A stretch of 8,836 nt of DNA, taken from Deltaproteobacteria bacterium (GTDB lineage: Bacteria; CG2-30-53-67). Within the stretch, counting starts at the first letter, position 1. Each line of letters begins with the position of its first letter. The notes under the pieces were generated by a model. It was not told the DNA's origin and made no database searches. It was given only the letters and a program-made list of their open reading frames with translations. Both the position numbers and the translations under genes were made by a program. The stretch is taken from positions 1 to 8,836 of the forward strand of contig JAADIO010000073.1 of the NCBI GenBank assembly GCA_013151235.1, written 5' to 3'. Positions 1 through 6,847 of the stretch are shown here, one piece after another.

Positions 1-227
1 GCAAAGGGCGTCCTCCCCGCCGGAAGGGGATTCTTGAAGATCAGAGCGTAGGGACAGCGCACCGAAACGAGGCATTCTTCACAGGACTGTCCCCTCCGCC
101 GACAGACCATCCGCTGAAGCATCTGTCCCATCCCCCCCCGGAGAGTGGACCCCTTGTAGGGAGGAAGGTTCAATCGTTCCCGGGCACGGATCTGAAATGA
201 ATATGCGGAAAAAAAGAACGAATCCAT
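1..227 (-). CDS. cas6: Cas6 pre-crRNA processing endoribonuclease, N-terminal 75 codons (runs off the left edge)
   Basis: An open frame without a stop runs from the ATG at 227 to the left edge, 8 nt after the DHH-protein gene. Residues 19-34 read LNLPPYKGSTLRGGMG, the typical Cas6 entry (usually P-x-[FY]-K-G-S-x-LRGAFG). A cysteine cluster follows at C42, C49, C52 and C58 with CPYALIF (58-64), also typical of the Cas6 variants found with type III systems. The next residues (KNPLPAGRTPF) match the proline-rich stretch after it. Known: Cas6 is a RAMP-fold, metal-independent RNase that cuts CRISPR repeats to give the crRNA 5' handle; its catalytic and glycine-loop regions lie outside this window. 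A run of eight G (coding strand, 132-139) falls in the LRGGM segment and is in frame as given. A CRISPR array or adaptation genes may lie further left. Confidence 0.88.
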   Translation of the reverse strand, partial: MDSFFFSAYSFQIRARERLNLPPYKGSTLRGGMGQMLQRMVCRRRGQSCEECLVSVRCPYALIFKNPLPAGRTPF

Positions 228-232
228 TCGGT

Positions 233-237
233 CTCCT
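233..237 (-). promoter_or_regulatory. Shine-Dalgarno site of cas6
   Basis: AGGAG overlaps the TAG stop of the DHH-protein gene and lies 5 nt before the ATG at 227. It supports this start for the Cas6 frame that runs to the left edge. Confidence 0.75.
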
Positions 238-1033
238 ATAAAGCTTCAAGCCTCCCGGCAAGGAAACGGAGGATCTCCTCCCCTTCCCGGGAATGGCATT
301 CCTTGAACCAGTATCCCCGCTGTGGAAGGGCACCGCCGTACACTCCGCCGGGGAAACGCCTGTCCAGAAGATGGATCCACTCCCCTTCCCCATAAAAGTC
401 CACCTCCGAAGGACAAAGGATGAGAAGGTTCTGGACTCCAGGGCCACCGAGGACGGACTCCATTCGGTCCGTCACCACGGCCGTCTTCGTGTGCGGAAGC
501 CTGGCCAAGGTCAGCGCCCCGCCGGCAAGGGTCGAGGCCTCGGAGACGGCACGTTCCCCAGCCTGTTCCTCTTCCTCCGTGATCCCCTGAGCCTTCCGGT
601 CGGCGGCGCGAACCTGTATGATCTCTTCCTTCGTGGCCCCGATTTCGATCATGGCAGGGATATATCCCCGGTCGTTTTCGGCAACAAGATCGAATTCTCT
701 CGTCCACCGTTCCGGGGGAAGACCGAGTAGGGAGAAAACCTGATGGAGCGACGTCGGACGGTCGGCCCCGGCCTTCTTCCCATGGTGGTCGATCTCAACG
801 ATTTGATCCGGGTCGAGACCGAGATCATTCGGAAGCTCCACCAGCACGGGGGTCCTCCCCTTCTGCAGGGTGCCGGTGATTTCCTCCCTGTAGGCGGAAG
901 CGGAGACCTCCGCTCCCCAGGCAAGCCCCTTGTCAAAGAAAGGGACCCCCTCCCGGCAGAGCAGTTCCGCTATCATCTCCATCTCGAGGTCATGTCCACC
1001 GAGAAAAAAAGTATAAGAAGATTCAACCATCAT
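236..1033 (-). CDS. DHH-motif protein, putative diverged DHH-family phosphoesterase (candidate CRISPR signal-degrading enzyme)
   Basis: A 265-residue cytosolic protein (no signal peptide or TM segment) lies 11 nt after the TIGR03986-like gene. Seen: an N-terminal strand-loop FFLGGHDLEMEMIAELL (9-25) with acidic residues where DHH enzymes bind metal; a strand VLVELPND; the signature VEIDHHG (79-85); then FDLVAENDRGYIPAM (114-128), placed like the post-DHH Asp segment of this superfamily; and near the C-terminus FPGGVYGGALPQRGYWF (227-243), a glycine-rich loop reminiscent of the substrate loop of DHHA1 domains. At 265 residues it is somewhat shorter than the usual 300-plus of DHH-DHHA1 nanoRNases. 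Known: an NrN phosphodiesterase of the DHH/DHHA1 type degrades SAM-AMP in CorA-linked type III-B systems. Inferred: a similar off-switch here. I do not recognise it as Csx19. Two ATGs are adjacent (1033 and 1030); AAGGA at 1037-1041 is better spaced for 1030. The stop overlaps the Cas6 Shine-Dalgarno site. Confidence 0.72.
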   Translation of the reverse strand: MMVESSYTFFLGGHDLEMEMIAELLCREGVPFFDKGLAWGAEVSASAYREEITGTLQKGRTPVLVELPNDLGLDPDQIVEIDHHGKKAGADRPTSLHQVFSLLGLPPERWTREFDLVAENDRGYIPAMIEIGATKEEIIQVRAADRKAQGITEEEEQAGERAVSEASTLAGGALTLARLPHTKTAVVTDRMESVLGGPGVQNLLILCPSEVDFYGEGEWIHLLDRRFPGGVYGGALPQRGYWFKECHSREGEEILRFLAGRLEAL

Positions 1034-1044
1034 CCATCCTTATT

Positions 1045-3522
1045 TCAATACTTTTTCAAAGTTGGAAGATTCGTGCTTGCCCTATTTAATGGCCTGAGAA
1101 AATCATGTCTCCTCTTGTCGTTTTCCACAAACCACTTGAAGGTCTCATCCTCCGGACCCTGCCCCTGGACGAGGGGGGTATGGACAGGCTCGGTTACCTT
1201 TGCAGGATCGCCCAGGAGTTCCAGGGCGGGTCGGATGTCTTCATTCATCTTATCCCGGAATCCCTTGCGGAAAGCATCATAGGTAATGGCACCTGCAACT
1301 TCCGCCTCTGCAACTTCTGCCTCTGCCTCTCTGCCATATCGCCCCGGCCAGTCTTCCGGAGCATCCTCCTTCCGCCAGACCTTTGCATAACGTGGCGAGG
1401 AGAAGATCTCATCCGTCGTATACCGATCTTCACGGTTTACCAGAAAGAGTCCTATCGGATCGATCCGGACCTTCCCGAGGCCGATCGGTTTCCCCGTTCC
1501 GATCTTGTGGCGGAATGCCTCCGTCGGCCGGAGTGCGTAGCAGAGAAGGCCCAGTTCCCTTTTGCTCAGGTTGTCGAAATCGACATGAAAGTAAAAGACC
1601 GCTCCAGCACGGACGGGAGTGACACTTACTTTCTGCTTGCAACGGTCTTTCTCCTCGCAGGGGGTCGGTGGCTGTGGATCCGTCTTCCAGCACTCCTTCT
1701 CTAACTGGTCTGAGCTGTGATGGAGATAGAACTTCCTTCCCTGGGGATGATGACTCCCCGGTTGCAGATCCTTCTTGGCGATGTAGGCCCCCTGCCCGTC
1801 GGACTTCTTGAAGTAGAGGGCCGGGGAGGGGGGCTTGGGGGAGTCGAGGATCTTCAGGACCACGGGATCGAGATAGGGGCTGGCCTCACGACCGATGGGG
1901 GTCTGTCCGTCCTGATCGGTTATTCCCTCGAAGAGGGCGTCGGCAAAGCGAACCCGCCCCGCAAGGGCGCGTGCGGTATCCCGCTCTTTCTCCTTCCCCT
2001 CCTCAACAAAACCGAAGAGCTGTTCGGCGAGGGTGATCTGCTTCCTTTCTCCATTGAAGGGAAGAAGTTCTTTATCGACGGCCCGAAAGAAATCCCGGCC
2101 TCGTGCGCCTTCCATCCTGTTATTTACGATCCATTCGACCCGCCCCCGCCAGATGGAAGAAAGGGAGATCTCTTCAATGGTATTCCAGCGGGGATGCGGC
2201 TTGAAGAAAACGAGGTCTCCCTCCTTGAGACGGAACTTCTTCCCGTCATTGGCTGGATCCATATTCCGTTTAGTATCCTTCGGCTCATAGGGGAGCTTCC
2301 CGTTCTCATCGGCGTCGGTCCTTGCGTCGGCCAGTTCATGGAAGCGATTCACGACATCATCGGGAATCAAGAAGGCCTCCCAAGCTTCCGGTTTCTCCGG
2401 ACAAGGGATAAAGATTTCGTGTTTCTTTGTATTCGGGATGGCCCGGTCGCCCCAGCAGCCGAGGACGCGGATGATCCCGCGGGTGTAGACGCTCCGTTCG
2501 TGATCCGGAATCTCGTCCCAGGGACGGGGAACTGCATCTTCACGCGCCTTCTGTGAAACAAGAAACGAGTTTCTTGTTACATGCAACTGTGCATCGCCAC
2601 ACAATTCATGACTCCCGGTCCAGCTCCGCCTCTGAAGCTTCATTCCGTAATACTTCGGACTATCGGCACGGAAGGTCCGAAAAGTGAAACGTCCCGAATT
2701 TCGAATACTCAATCTATCTCCGATATAGACCTTGAGGTTCGGTTCGGGGAACATATTCTGATATTCTGCGGGAAGGGGGAACCTATCGTTATTATTCTTT
2801 TGCAAGGTAGGAAGGGTAAGAGGAACAAGAAAATATTTATCCTGACCACCTTTTTCTTTCTCAACATGGATCATCCCGATGGCGGAGAGGCTCTTTGTCA
2901 TTTCCTTTCGGTAAGAATAAGGATATTCGGATCTTTCCAACACCCGCAGTGCCGAATTGCTCGCCGCCTCGGCGATACTTGAAATCAACCCTTTAAGGGT
3001 CGTGGCCGGGACGGCGGGCTTCCCTCCTCTTTCGTAGGGGGCGACGCAGGCGGGGCATTCTTGCTTACCCTTCCTCACGCGCTTTGCCCCGACAAAGATC
3101 GGGCTCTCAGACTTTAACCGGCAGACGATCCGGCCGGAATAGCTACCTTCCACATATCGGTCGTGCCTCACATGTCCGTTTTCCTGACTATCGAACTTCT
3201 CAACGCTCAGATCGGCCGGCCTGTTGTCTTTCAGGACCGGAACGAAATGGTAGGGATTATGAAACTGCGGGGCATCGTCCATCCGCCCCCGGCCTTCTCC
3301 CCGCCCCTGGGGGTGCGCCCTCTGACGTAACGGACCCGGCCCGGCTCCATAGTGTCTCGTCTGGAGACCTTGCTTCCTTTTTTTCTTTTTTTTCTTTTGC
3401 TTACCCGGTGACGATCCGCTATCTTTTTTCGACCCTCCCTGGGCCTGTACCGATTTTTCTTCCCTGGGTGCAAGGCCCCGTTTCCTGCGCATCTCTTCCT
3501 GCCATTCCCTCATATCAACCAT
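1045..3522 (-). CDS. Large RAMP subunit, TIGR03986-like (Cas7 with large insertion)
   Basis: The product is 825 residues from the ATG chosen by its Shine-Dalgarno site, overlapping the Cas7-2x end by 8 nt. Residues 1-85 are a low-complexity, strongly basic tail with a lysine run (KQKKKKKKRKQ, about 41-51) and Gly/Arg-rich segments. The family's hallmark FHNPYHFVP follows at 87-95. Next are the RAMP strand and loop SESPIFVGAKR (138-148), CPAC (156-159) and the helix start VPATTLKGLISS (171-182). A long middle region contains SSIWRGRVEW and AEQLFGFVEEG. The glycine loop HKIGTGKPIGLGKV (672-685) then closes the fold. This gives one Cas7 fold split by about 450 residues, as in the III-D 'Cas7-insertion' subunit. 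The Csm3 cleavage Asp is not seen before PATTLKG, so this module is probably not catalytic. Expected role: crRNA/target binding in the effector complex. The C-terminus carries a small EAEVA repeat. Confidence 0.85.
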   Translation of the reverse strand: MVDMREWQEEMRRKRGLAPREEKSVQAQGGSKKDSGSSPGKQKKKKKKRKQGLQTRHYGAGPGPLRQRAHPQGRGEGRGRMDDAPQFHNPYHFVPVLKDNRPADLSVEKFDSQENGHVRHDRYVEGSYSGRIVCRLKSESPIFVGAKRVRKGKQECPACVAPYERGGKPAVPATTLKGLISSIAEAASNSALRVLERSEYPYSYRKEMTKSLSAIGMIHVEKEKGGQDKYFLVPLTLPTLQKNNNDRFPLPAEYQNMFPEPNLKVYIGDRLSIRNSGRFTFRTFRADSPKYYGMKLQRRSWTGSHELCGDAQLHVTRNSFLVSQKAREDAVPRPWDEIPDHERSVYTRGIIRVLGCWGDRAIPNTKKHEIFIPCPEKPEAWEAFLIPDDVVNRFHELADARTDADENGKLPYEPKDTKRNMDPANDGKKFRLKEGDLVFFKPHPRWNTIEEISLSSIWRGRVEWIVNNRMEGARGRDFFRAVDKELLPFNGERKQITLAEQLFGFVEEGKEKERDTARALAGRVRFADALFEGITDQDGQTPIGREASPYLDPVVLKILDSPKPPSPALYFKKSDGQGAYIAKKDLQPGSHHPQGRKFYLHHSSDQLEKECWKTDPQPPTPCEEKDRCKQKVSVTPVRAGAVFYFHVDFDNLSKRELGLLCYALRPTEAFRHKIGTGKPIGLGKVRIDPIGLFLVNREDRYTTDEIFSSPRYAKVWRKEDAPEDWPGRYGREAEAEVAEAEVAGAITYDAFRKGFRDKMNEDIRPALELLGDPAKVTEPVHTPLVQGQGPEDETFKWFVENDKRRHDFLRPLNRASTNLPTLKKY
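1294..1329. repeat. 15-bp tandem repeat inside the TIGR03986-like gene
   Basis: Two 15-bp units (1294-1308 and 1309-1323) differ at one base and are followed by a 6-bp partial unit. They encode EAEVAEAEVA near residues 732-742. The repeat length is a multiple of three, so copy-number change would keep the frame. Confidence 0.75.
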
Positions 3523-4999
3523 GGACCGCCTCCTTTTGCAACTCCGCAATCTTTTGCCGGAATTGTTCTACAACCTCACTAACCTGAGGATTCTCCGCTT
3601 TCCACCAGTCCCCTGTTATCTCCGCCCGGCTGGCCCCGTACCCCTTGGTCGCGCCGAAACCGAAGGTGATGTCTCCCTCAATGAGGTCCCGGAGTGTCAG
3701 GGCAAGGAGGCCCCGCATCCAGGGCTCGGTCCGGGAACAATCGACTGTGATTTTCCCGGTCAGGCGCGGTTCCAGGACCGACAGGGCGTTGAACTTGGCG
3801 CCGTGGGCTCCGCCGCCGGTAAATCGGTCGATGGCAAGGAAATCCTGGAAGAAGCCGCTCGCTTCCTCTTCTGCCTGGACGAAATCGGTCACCTCCAGCG
3901 GAGAGCGCCAGCCGGCGGCTCCGAACAACCTGCAGGCGGGACAAAGCCGGTCCACTTCCTCGGGATAATTGAGCGACCGGCAGCAGGGATCGCTGTCGGA
4001 ATGACAGGCGGCCTTATCCCCTCCGAGGGTCCGGAGGATCCGCTCGGCCTGGCTCCGGAAGGCCCCGCGGAATGAGCGTGAGGGGAGATAGGCCCGGCTG
4101 TTCCGGTCGAGGATCGGCGCGTGATCGGGATGTGTTTCATCGCTTTCCTGCTCCTTGTCCTTCTTTTCCGGGCATCTGCTCGGGTCATTCACCAGGAAGG
4201 GGGAATCGAATGTGAGTGTTACATCAAGGACGATCTTTTCGATCGAAGGCTTGGCCGGAGAGCCGGCCTTTGGCTTCAATTCGTCGATCTCATCTTCCCC
4301 AAGTTCGGCGAAGGGAAAATCTGCCTGATTCTCTTTCTTGATCCATTCCCGGACGGCCTCGCCGGTCGCACGACGGACCTTGCCCAACTTCCATGAGAGC
4401 CTCCCCCACCCGTCTCCCGTGGAGGCGCCGAGGGTGACGGGGTCGTCCGGATCGTTGAATCCCTCCAGGGCATGGAGCAGGATCCCCACCTCCTCCTCGT
4501 CAAGGCCGCTGCCGGTGATCGTAACGGTAAAGGGGACGCCGGGGGGGACAAACTCATAATGTCTCAGCTTCTTCGCGCTCGCCGTCCGGGTCACCCGGTC
4601 GATGGCGACGGAGGCGGCCGCACCGGTATGCCGCACCGCATCCCAGTAGGGAGGTGGATTCGTCAGCTTGACATCCTTGATATAGGCATAATGGAATTCG
4701 GCCTTTCCCCCTACGGCATCTTTCTTCTTCGTGTCTTCGCTTCCAAGGAGTTCATCAAGCTTACCGTTCGCCCAACGCCGCTTCAACCAGGCCCGGAGGT
4801 CTCCCTTGAGGGTCGAGCCCGGGATACAGGCACGATCCTCGTAGTCGGTAATCACCGACGAGATGTCGATTTTCTCCTTTTTGCCGTTTTCGTTCTCTTT
4901 CGTCAGTGCATCCCGTTCCGTGGTGTCGCCGTCCCCGATATGGAGGGGAGAGTCCGTCGTCAGTGTTCCCGTGATCTTCCATCGTACCGGAAAGCTCAT
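3515..4999 (-). CDS. cas7: Double Cas7 backbone subunit (Cas7-2x type, two Csm3-like RAMP domains)
   Basis: This 494-residue protein contains two Cas7/Csm3-type RAMP modules in tandem. Module 1 (about 1-205): SPLHIGDGDT (17-26), CIPGSTLKGDLRAWL (58-72), VAIDRVTRTASAKKL (131-145) and the glycine-rich loop LGASTGDGWGRLSW (190-203). Module 2 (about 255-462): SPFLVNDPS (266-274), LPSRSFRGAFRSQAERILR (305-323), a CPACRLFG segment (353-360), FLAIDRFTGGGAHGAKF (387-403) and FGFGATKGYGASRAEI (446-461). The spacing D-x5-D upstream of the LP/IPG motif in Csm3, whose first Asp cuts target RNA, is matched by Asp292...Asp298 in module 2. In module 1 it is nearly matched by Asp45...Asp52. Two active target-cleavage sites are therefore plausible. 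Known: III-Dv carries a Cas7-2x subunit forming part of the crRNA-binding backbone. The modules are joined by a charged linker (about 208-255). The gene overlaps the fusion gene by 4 nt and the next gene by 8 nt. Confidence 0.9.
   Translation of the reverse strand: MSFPVRWKITGTLTTDSPLHIGDGDTTERDALTKENENGKKEKIDISSVITDYEDRACIPGSTLKGDLRAWLKRRWANGKLDELLGSEDTKKKDAVGGKAEFHYAYIKDVKLTNPPPYWDAVRHTGAAASVAIDRVTRTASAKKLRHYEFVPPGVPFTVTITGSGLDEEEVGILLHALEGFNDPDDPVTLGASTGDGWGRLSWKLGKVRRATGEAVREWIKKENQADFPFAELGEDEIDELKPKAGSPAKPSIEKIVLDVTLTFDSPFLVNDPSRCPEKKDKEQESDETHPDHAPILDRNSRAYLPSRSFRGAFRSQAERILRTLGGDKAACHSDSDPCCRSLNYPEEVDRLCPACRLFGAAGWRSPLEVTDFVQAEEEASGFFQDFLAIDRFTGGGAHGAKFNALSVLEPRLTGKITVDCSRTEPWMRGLLALTLRDLIEGDITFGFGATKGYGASRAEITGDWWKAENPQVSEVVEQFRQKIAELQKEAVHG
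3529..3534 (-). promoter_or_regulatory. Shine-Dalgarno site deciding the start of the TIGR03986-like gene
   Basis: AGGAGG lies 6 nt before the ATG at 3522. This supports the protein start MVDMREW and argues against a TTG start at 3549, which would lie upstream of this site and further inside the Cas7-2x gene. Confidence 0.75.
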
Positions 5000-6833
5000 G
5001 ATGCCCCTCCTTTCTTCGCAAGGTCGATCAGTTTCCCGTCATGGACCGGCAGGTTGACGGCGATCTCGCCGTATCCGTTCTCCGGTATGTAGGGGCAGTT
5101 CGTCCAGTGGTCCCCTTTTTGGCCGTTCCGGGCGTACTTTTTTATCGCCCACGCCGGGAGGGGAAGCCCCTCTTTGAGCCATTTCTCGATCATCCGCTTC
5201 CCGTCCGCTTCCTTGCCGGTCTTCGCCTTGAGGACGAAGACGCTCCCCGCCTCGGTCAGGAGGTAGGGGTTGTAGGGTTTGCCGTCCTGAAAGCGTTTCC
5301 AGAGGTAGAATCCCCCGGCAAGGCTCTGGCGGGCATAGAAATGGGAGAGTTGCAGAGTCCTGTCGGAAAGCTCTTCCCAGATCTCTTCGTAGGCCTTCCT
5401 CAACTCGGCCTCGCCGCTTGTCTCGTCCAACTTCTCCGGATCGAAAAGAATCGCCGGTGTCTGGAGGGTGACGATCCAGAGTCCATTCTCGGCCTCGGCC
5501 TTCGAAGGGAAGTACGACGTGATCGACTCTTGCTTCTTCGGGACCTCCACATCAACGGCCACCTTGGTCTTCCCCATTCCCCGCAGACCGACGGCAAAGA
5601 GCCCGGCAAGCTGTTCGGCCACTTTGGATCGATCCGAATCACCGACCCGGGAGAGATCCACACCTCCGATCCAGCAGCAACCGTCGGGGCGAACCATCTC
5701 GTAGGCGAAGAGCTGTTCATCGGCCGCCTTGCGACGTTTTTTTTCGATGGCGGTCCGCACGCGTAATTCCGTACCAGGCGTCATCCATCCGAAATATTCA
5801 TCCACATCCCCCCGCTCCTTCCAGTCCACATCAAATTTCGGGGCCACGGGAGGACCCTCGGGACAGGCTGCCTCCTCCTTCCGGGCCATATCAGCTAAAT
5901 GGATTTTCTCATTCTCTTTATACTTCACCAGCGAAAGGGGCGGACGGACGGGACGCTTTGCACTCCCCTCCGGGGCGGGAAAGGCGTGGAGAAAACGGAT
6001 CTTCGTGAAATTCCTGCAAAGCTCCGGTCGTGTAGCGTCGAAATCGTTCGTGATGAAACAACTATCCTTCCCCAGAAGATCCGCCCACGTCCGGGCCAGC
6101 GCCCCGGCAAGGGCCGCGCCGGGGATCTCGGTCTTCGATTCGAAGAGATTGTTCCCCACCTTACGGTCGGCAAGACAGAACGGGGACTTGGGCCGGATTA
6201 TAAGTGGGAAAGAGAAATCGGATGGTGGAGTGGTCTTTTGATCCTCGATCTTTCTTGTTGTGAGTTCTATTTTGACACCATCCAGTCTCCCGAAACCGAC
6301 GGTCCGTTCCGCACCAAGGCTCGGGATCCAGCGCAGGCCGGTCTCGCACTGCCCCTTGACTTTTTCAGCATTTTCAGTCGAGGGCGCCATGAAACGGACC
6401 GTACCGGAAAAGGAAACCCTTTCGCCCGGTGCAAAGGGGGCTTCGACAACCTGGTAGGCCCCCTTGTCCACAGCGCCCCGGCATTCGTCGATCCGGATCC
6501 GGAAAGCGATTCCTTCCCTGTCCGCCCCATCGTGTACGAAGTCGTCGAAATGGAGTCGCCCCTGGACAGGCTCCACACCTCCCGGCCCGCTCCCGGATTT
6601 TTTTCCAAGGAGGCTTTTGATTACGGTGTCAGAGATGAAACCGGAATCGGCAAGACACAACTCGTCCCAGGCGCTTCCCGAAGACGCCCCTTCACGAGGG
6701 TGCCGGGCAGATAGTAACGGTCCTGCCGGTCCTTCGCCATGGGGGAATCGATACCGTACGGCCCTGCCGCCGTGGAATGGGTCAGCACCGGGCCTATCAG
6801 TTGCAGCGTGATCTTCATCTCAGCGTCATACAT
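4996..6833 (-). CDS. csx10: Cas7-Cas5 (Csx10-like) fusion RAMP subunit, interrupted by a frameshift
   Basis: Two frames together encode one protein of about 612 residues: frame 1 from 6833 to about 6675, frame 2 from about 6669 to the stop at 4996. The N-terminal module is Cas7/Csm3-like. KITLQLIGPVLT is the first RAMP strand; GIDSPMAKD (27-35) matches the Csm3 segment with the RNA-cleaving Asp, here Asp29; YLPGTLVKGRLR (41-52) is the conserved RAMP helix start. Its glycine-rich loop is SLGAERTVGFGRL (about 173-185). A second RAMP region with the features of Csx10/Cas5 follows: strand SFPLIIRPKSPF, then IPGAALAGALA (about 237-247), a glycine loop GLRGMGK (about 416-422), and a C-terminal part with SLAGGFYLW, AGSVFVL and GYGEIAV. 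Known: Csx10 is the Cas5-type subunit of III-D, which caps the crRNA 5' handle, and III-Dv has a Cas7-5-11 fusion. A separate Cas11 domain cannot be recognised; one charged helical stretch (about 472-502) is the only candidate. The stop overlaps the next start by ATGA. Confidence 0.82.
5006..5011 (-). promoter_or_regulatory. Shine-Dalgarno site of the Cas7-2x gene
   Basis: AGGAGG within AAAGGAGGGG, 6 nt before the ATG at 4999 and inside the end of the upstream gene. Together with the ATGA stop/start overlap it points to coupled translation of the two subunits. Confidence 0.75.
6670..6674 (-). other. Frameshift site inside the Cas7-Cas5 fusion gene
   Basis: On the coding strand, frame 1 reads LVKGRLREA up to the GAA codon ending at 6675, and the conserved continuation WDELCLADSGF starts at the TGG at 6669. 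The five bases between (GCGCC) leave the reading frame one base short or two bases long. Frame 1 runs on without homology to a stop at 6621. No slippery heptamer is present here. It is a sequencing error or a real mutation; the sequence alone cannot tell which. Confidence 0.85.
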
Positions 6834-6841
6834 CCCCATAT

Positions 6842-6847
6842 CCTCCT
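6842..6847 (-). promoter_or_regulatory. Shine-Dalgarno site deciding the start of the Cas7-Cas5 fusion
   Basis: AGGAGG overlaps the cas10 TAG stop. It is only 2 nt from the ATG at 6839 but 8 nt from the in-frame ATG at 6833, so the second ATG (protein start MYDAEMK) is the better choice. The overlap suggests translational coupling of the two genes. Confidence 0.7.

Noticed and set aside
236-1033. Assignment of this gene as Csx19, the usual extra III-D component
   Set aside because: Position and size would fit, but the IDHHG signature and glycine-rich C-terminal loop point to a DHH-type enzyme and I see no Csx19 features.
1717-2556. Plus-strand open frame of 279 codons opposite the TIGR03986-like gene
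   Set aside because: It is antisense to a conserved gene, its composition is Gly/Leu/Pro-rich, and no ribosome site or family motif was seen.
3375-3400. T-rich stretch on the plus strand as a possible transcription terminator
   Set aside because: It is the lysine-coding run of the TIGR03986-like gene, with no stem-loop beside it and an intact frame through it.
3523-3549. TTG start giving a 9-residue longer TIGR03986-like protein
   Set aside because: The AGGAGG at 3529-3534 lies inside this extension and is ideally spaced for the ATG at 3522.
4996-6660. The second half of the Cas7-Cas5 fusion as an independent gene from a TTG at 6660
   Set aside because: The TTG sits inside the conserved segment WDELCLADSG that continues the upstream frame, and no Shine-Dalgarno site precedes it. 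A frameshifted single gene explains the data better.
6621-6839. A stand-alone 72-residue gene
   Set aside because: Its first 54 or so residues are the start of the RAMP fusion; the rest is out-of-frame sequence after the frameshift.
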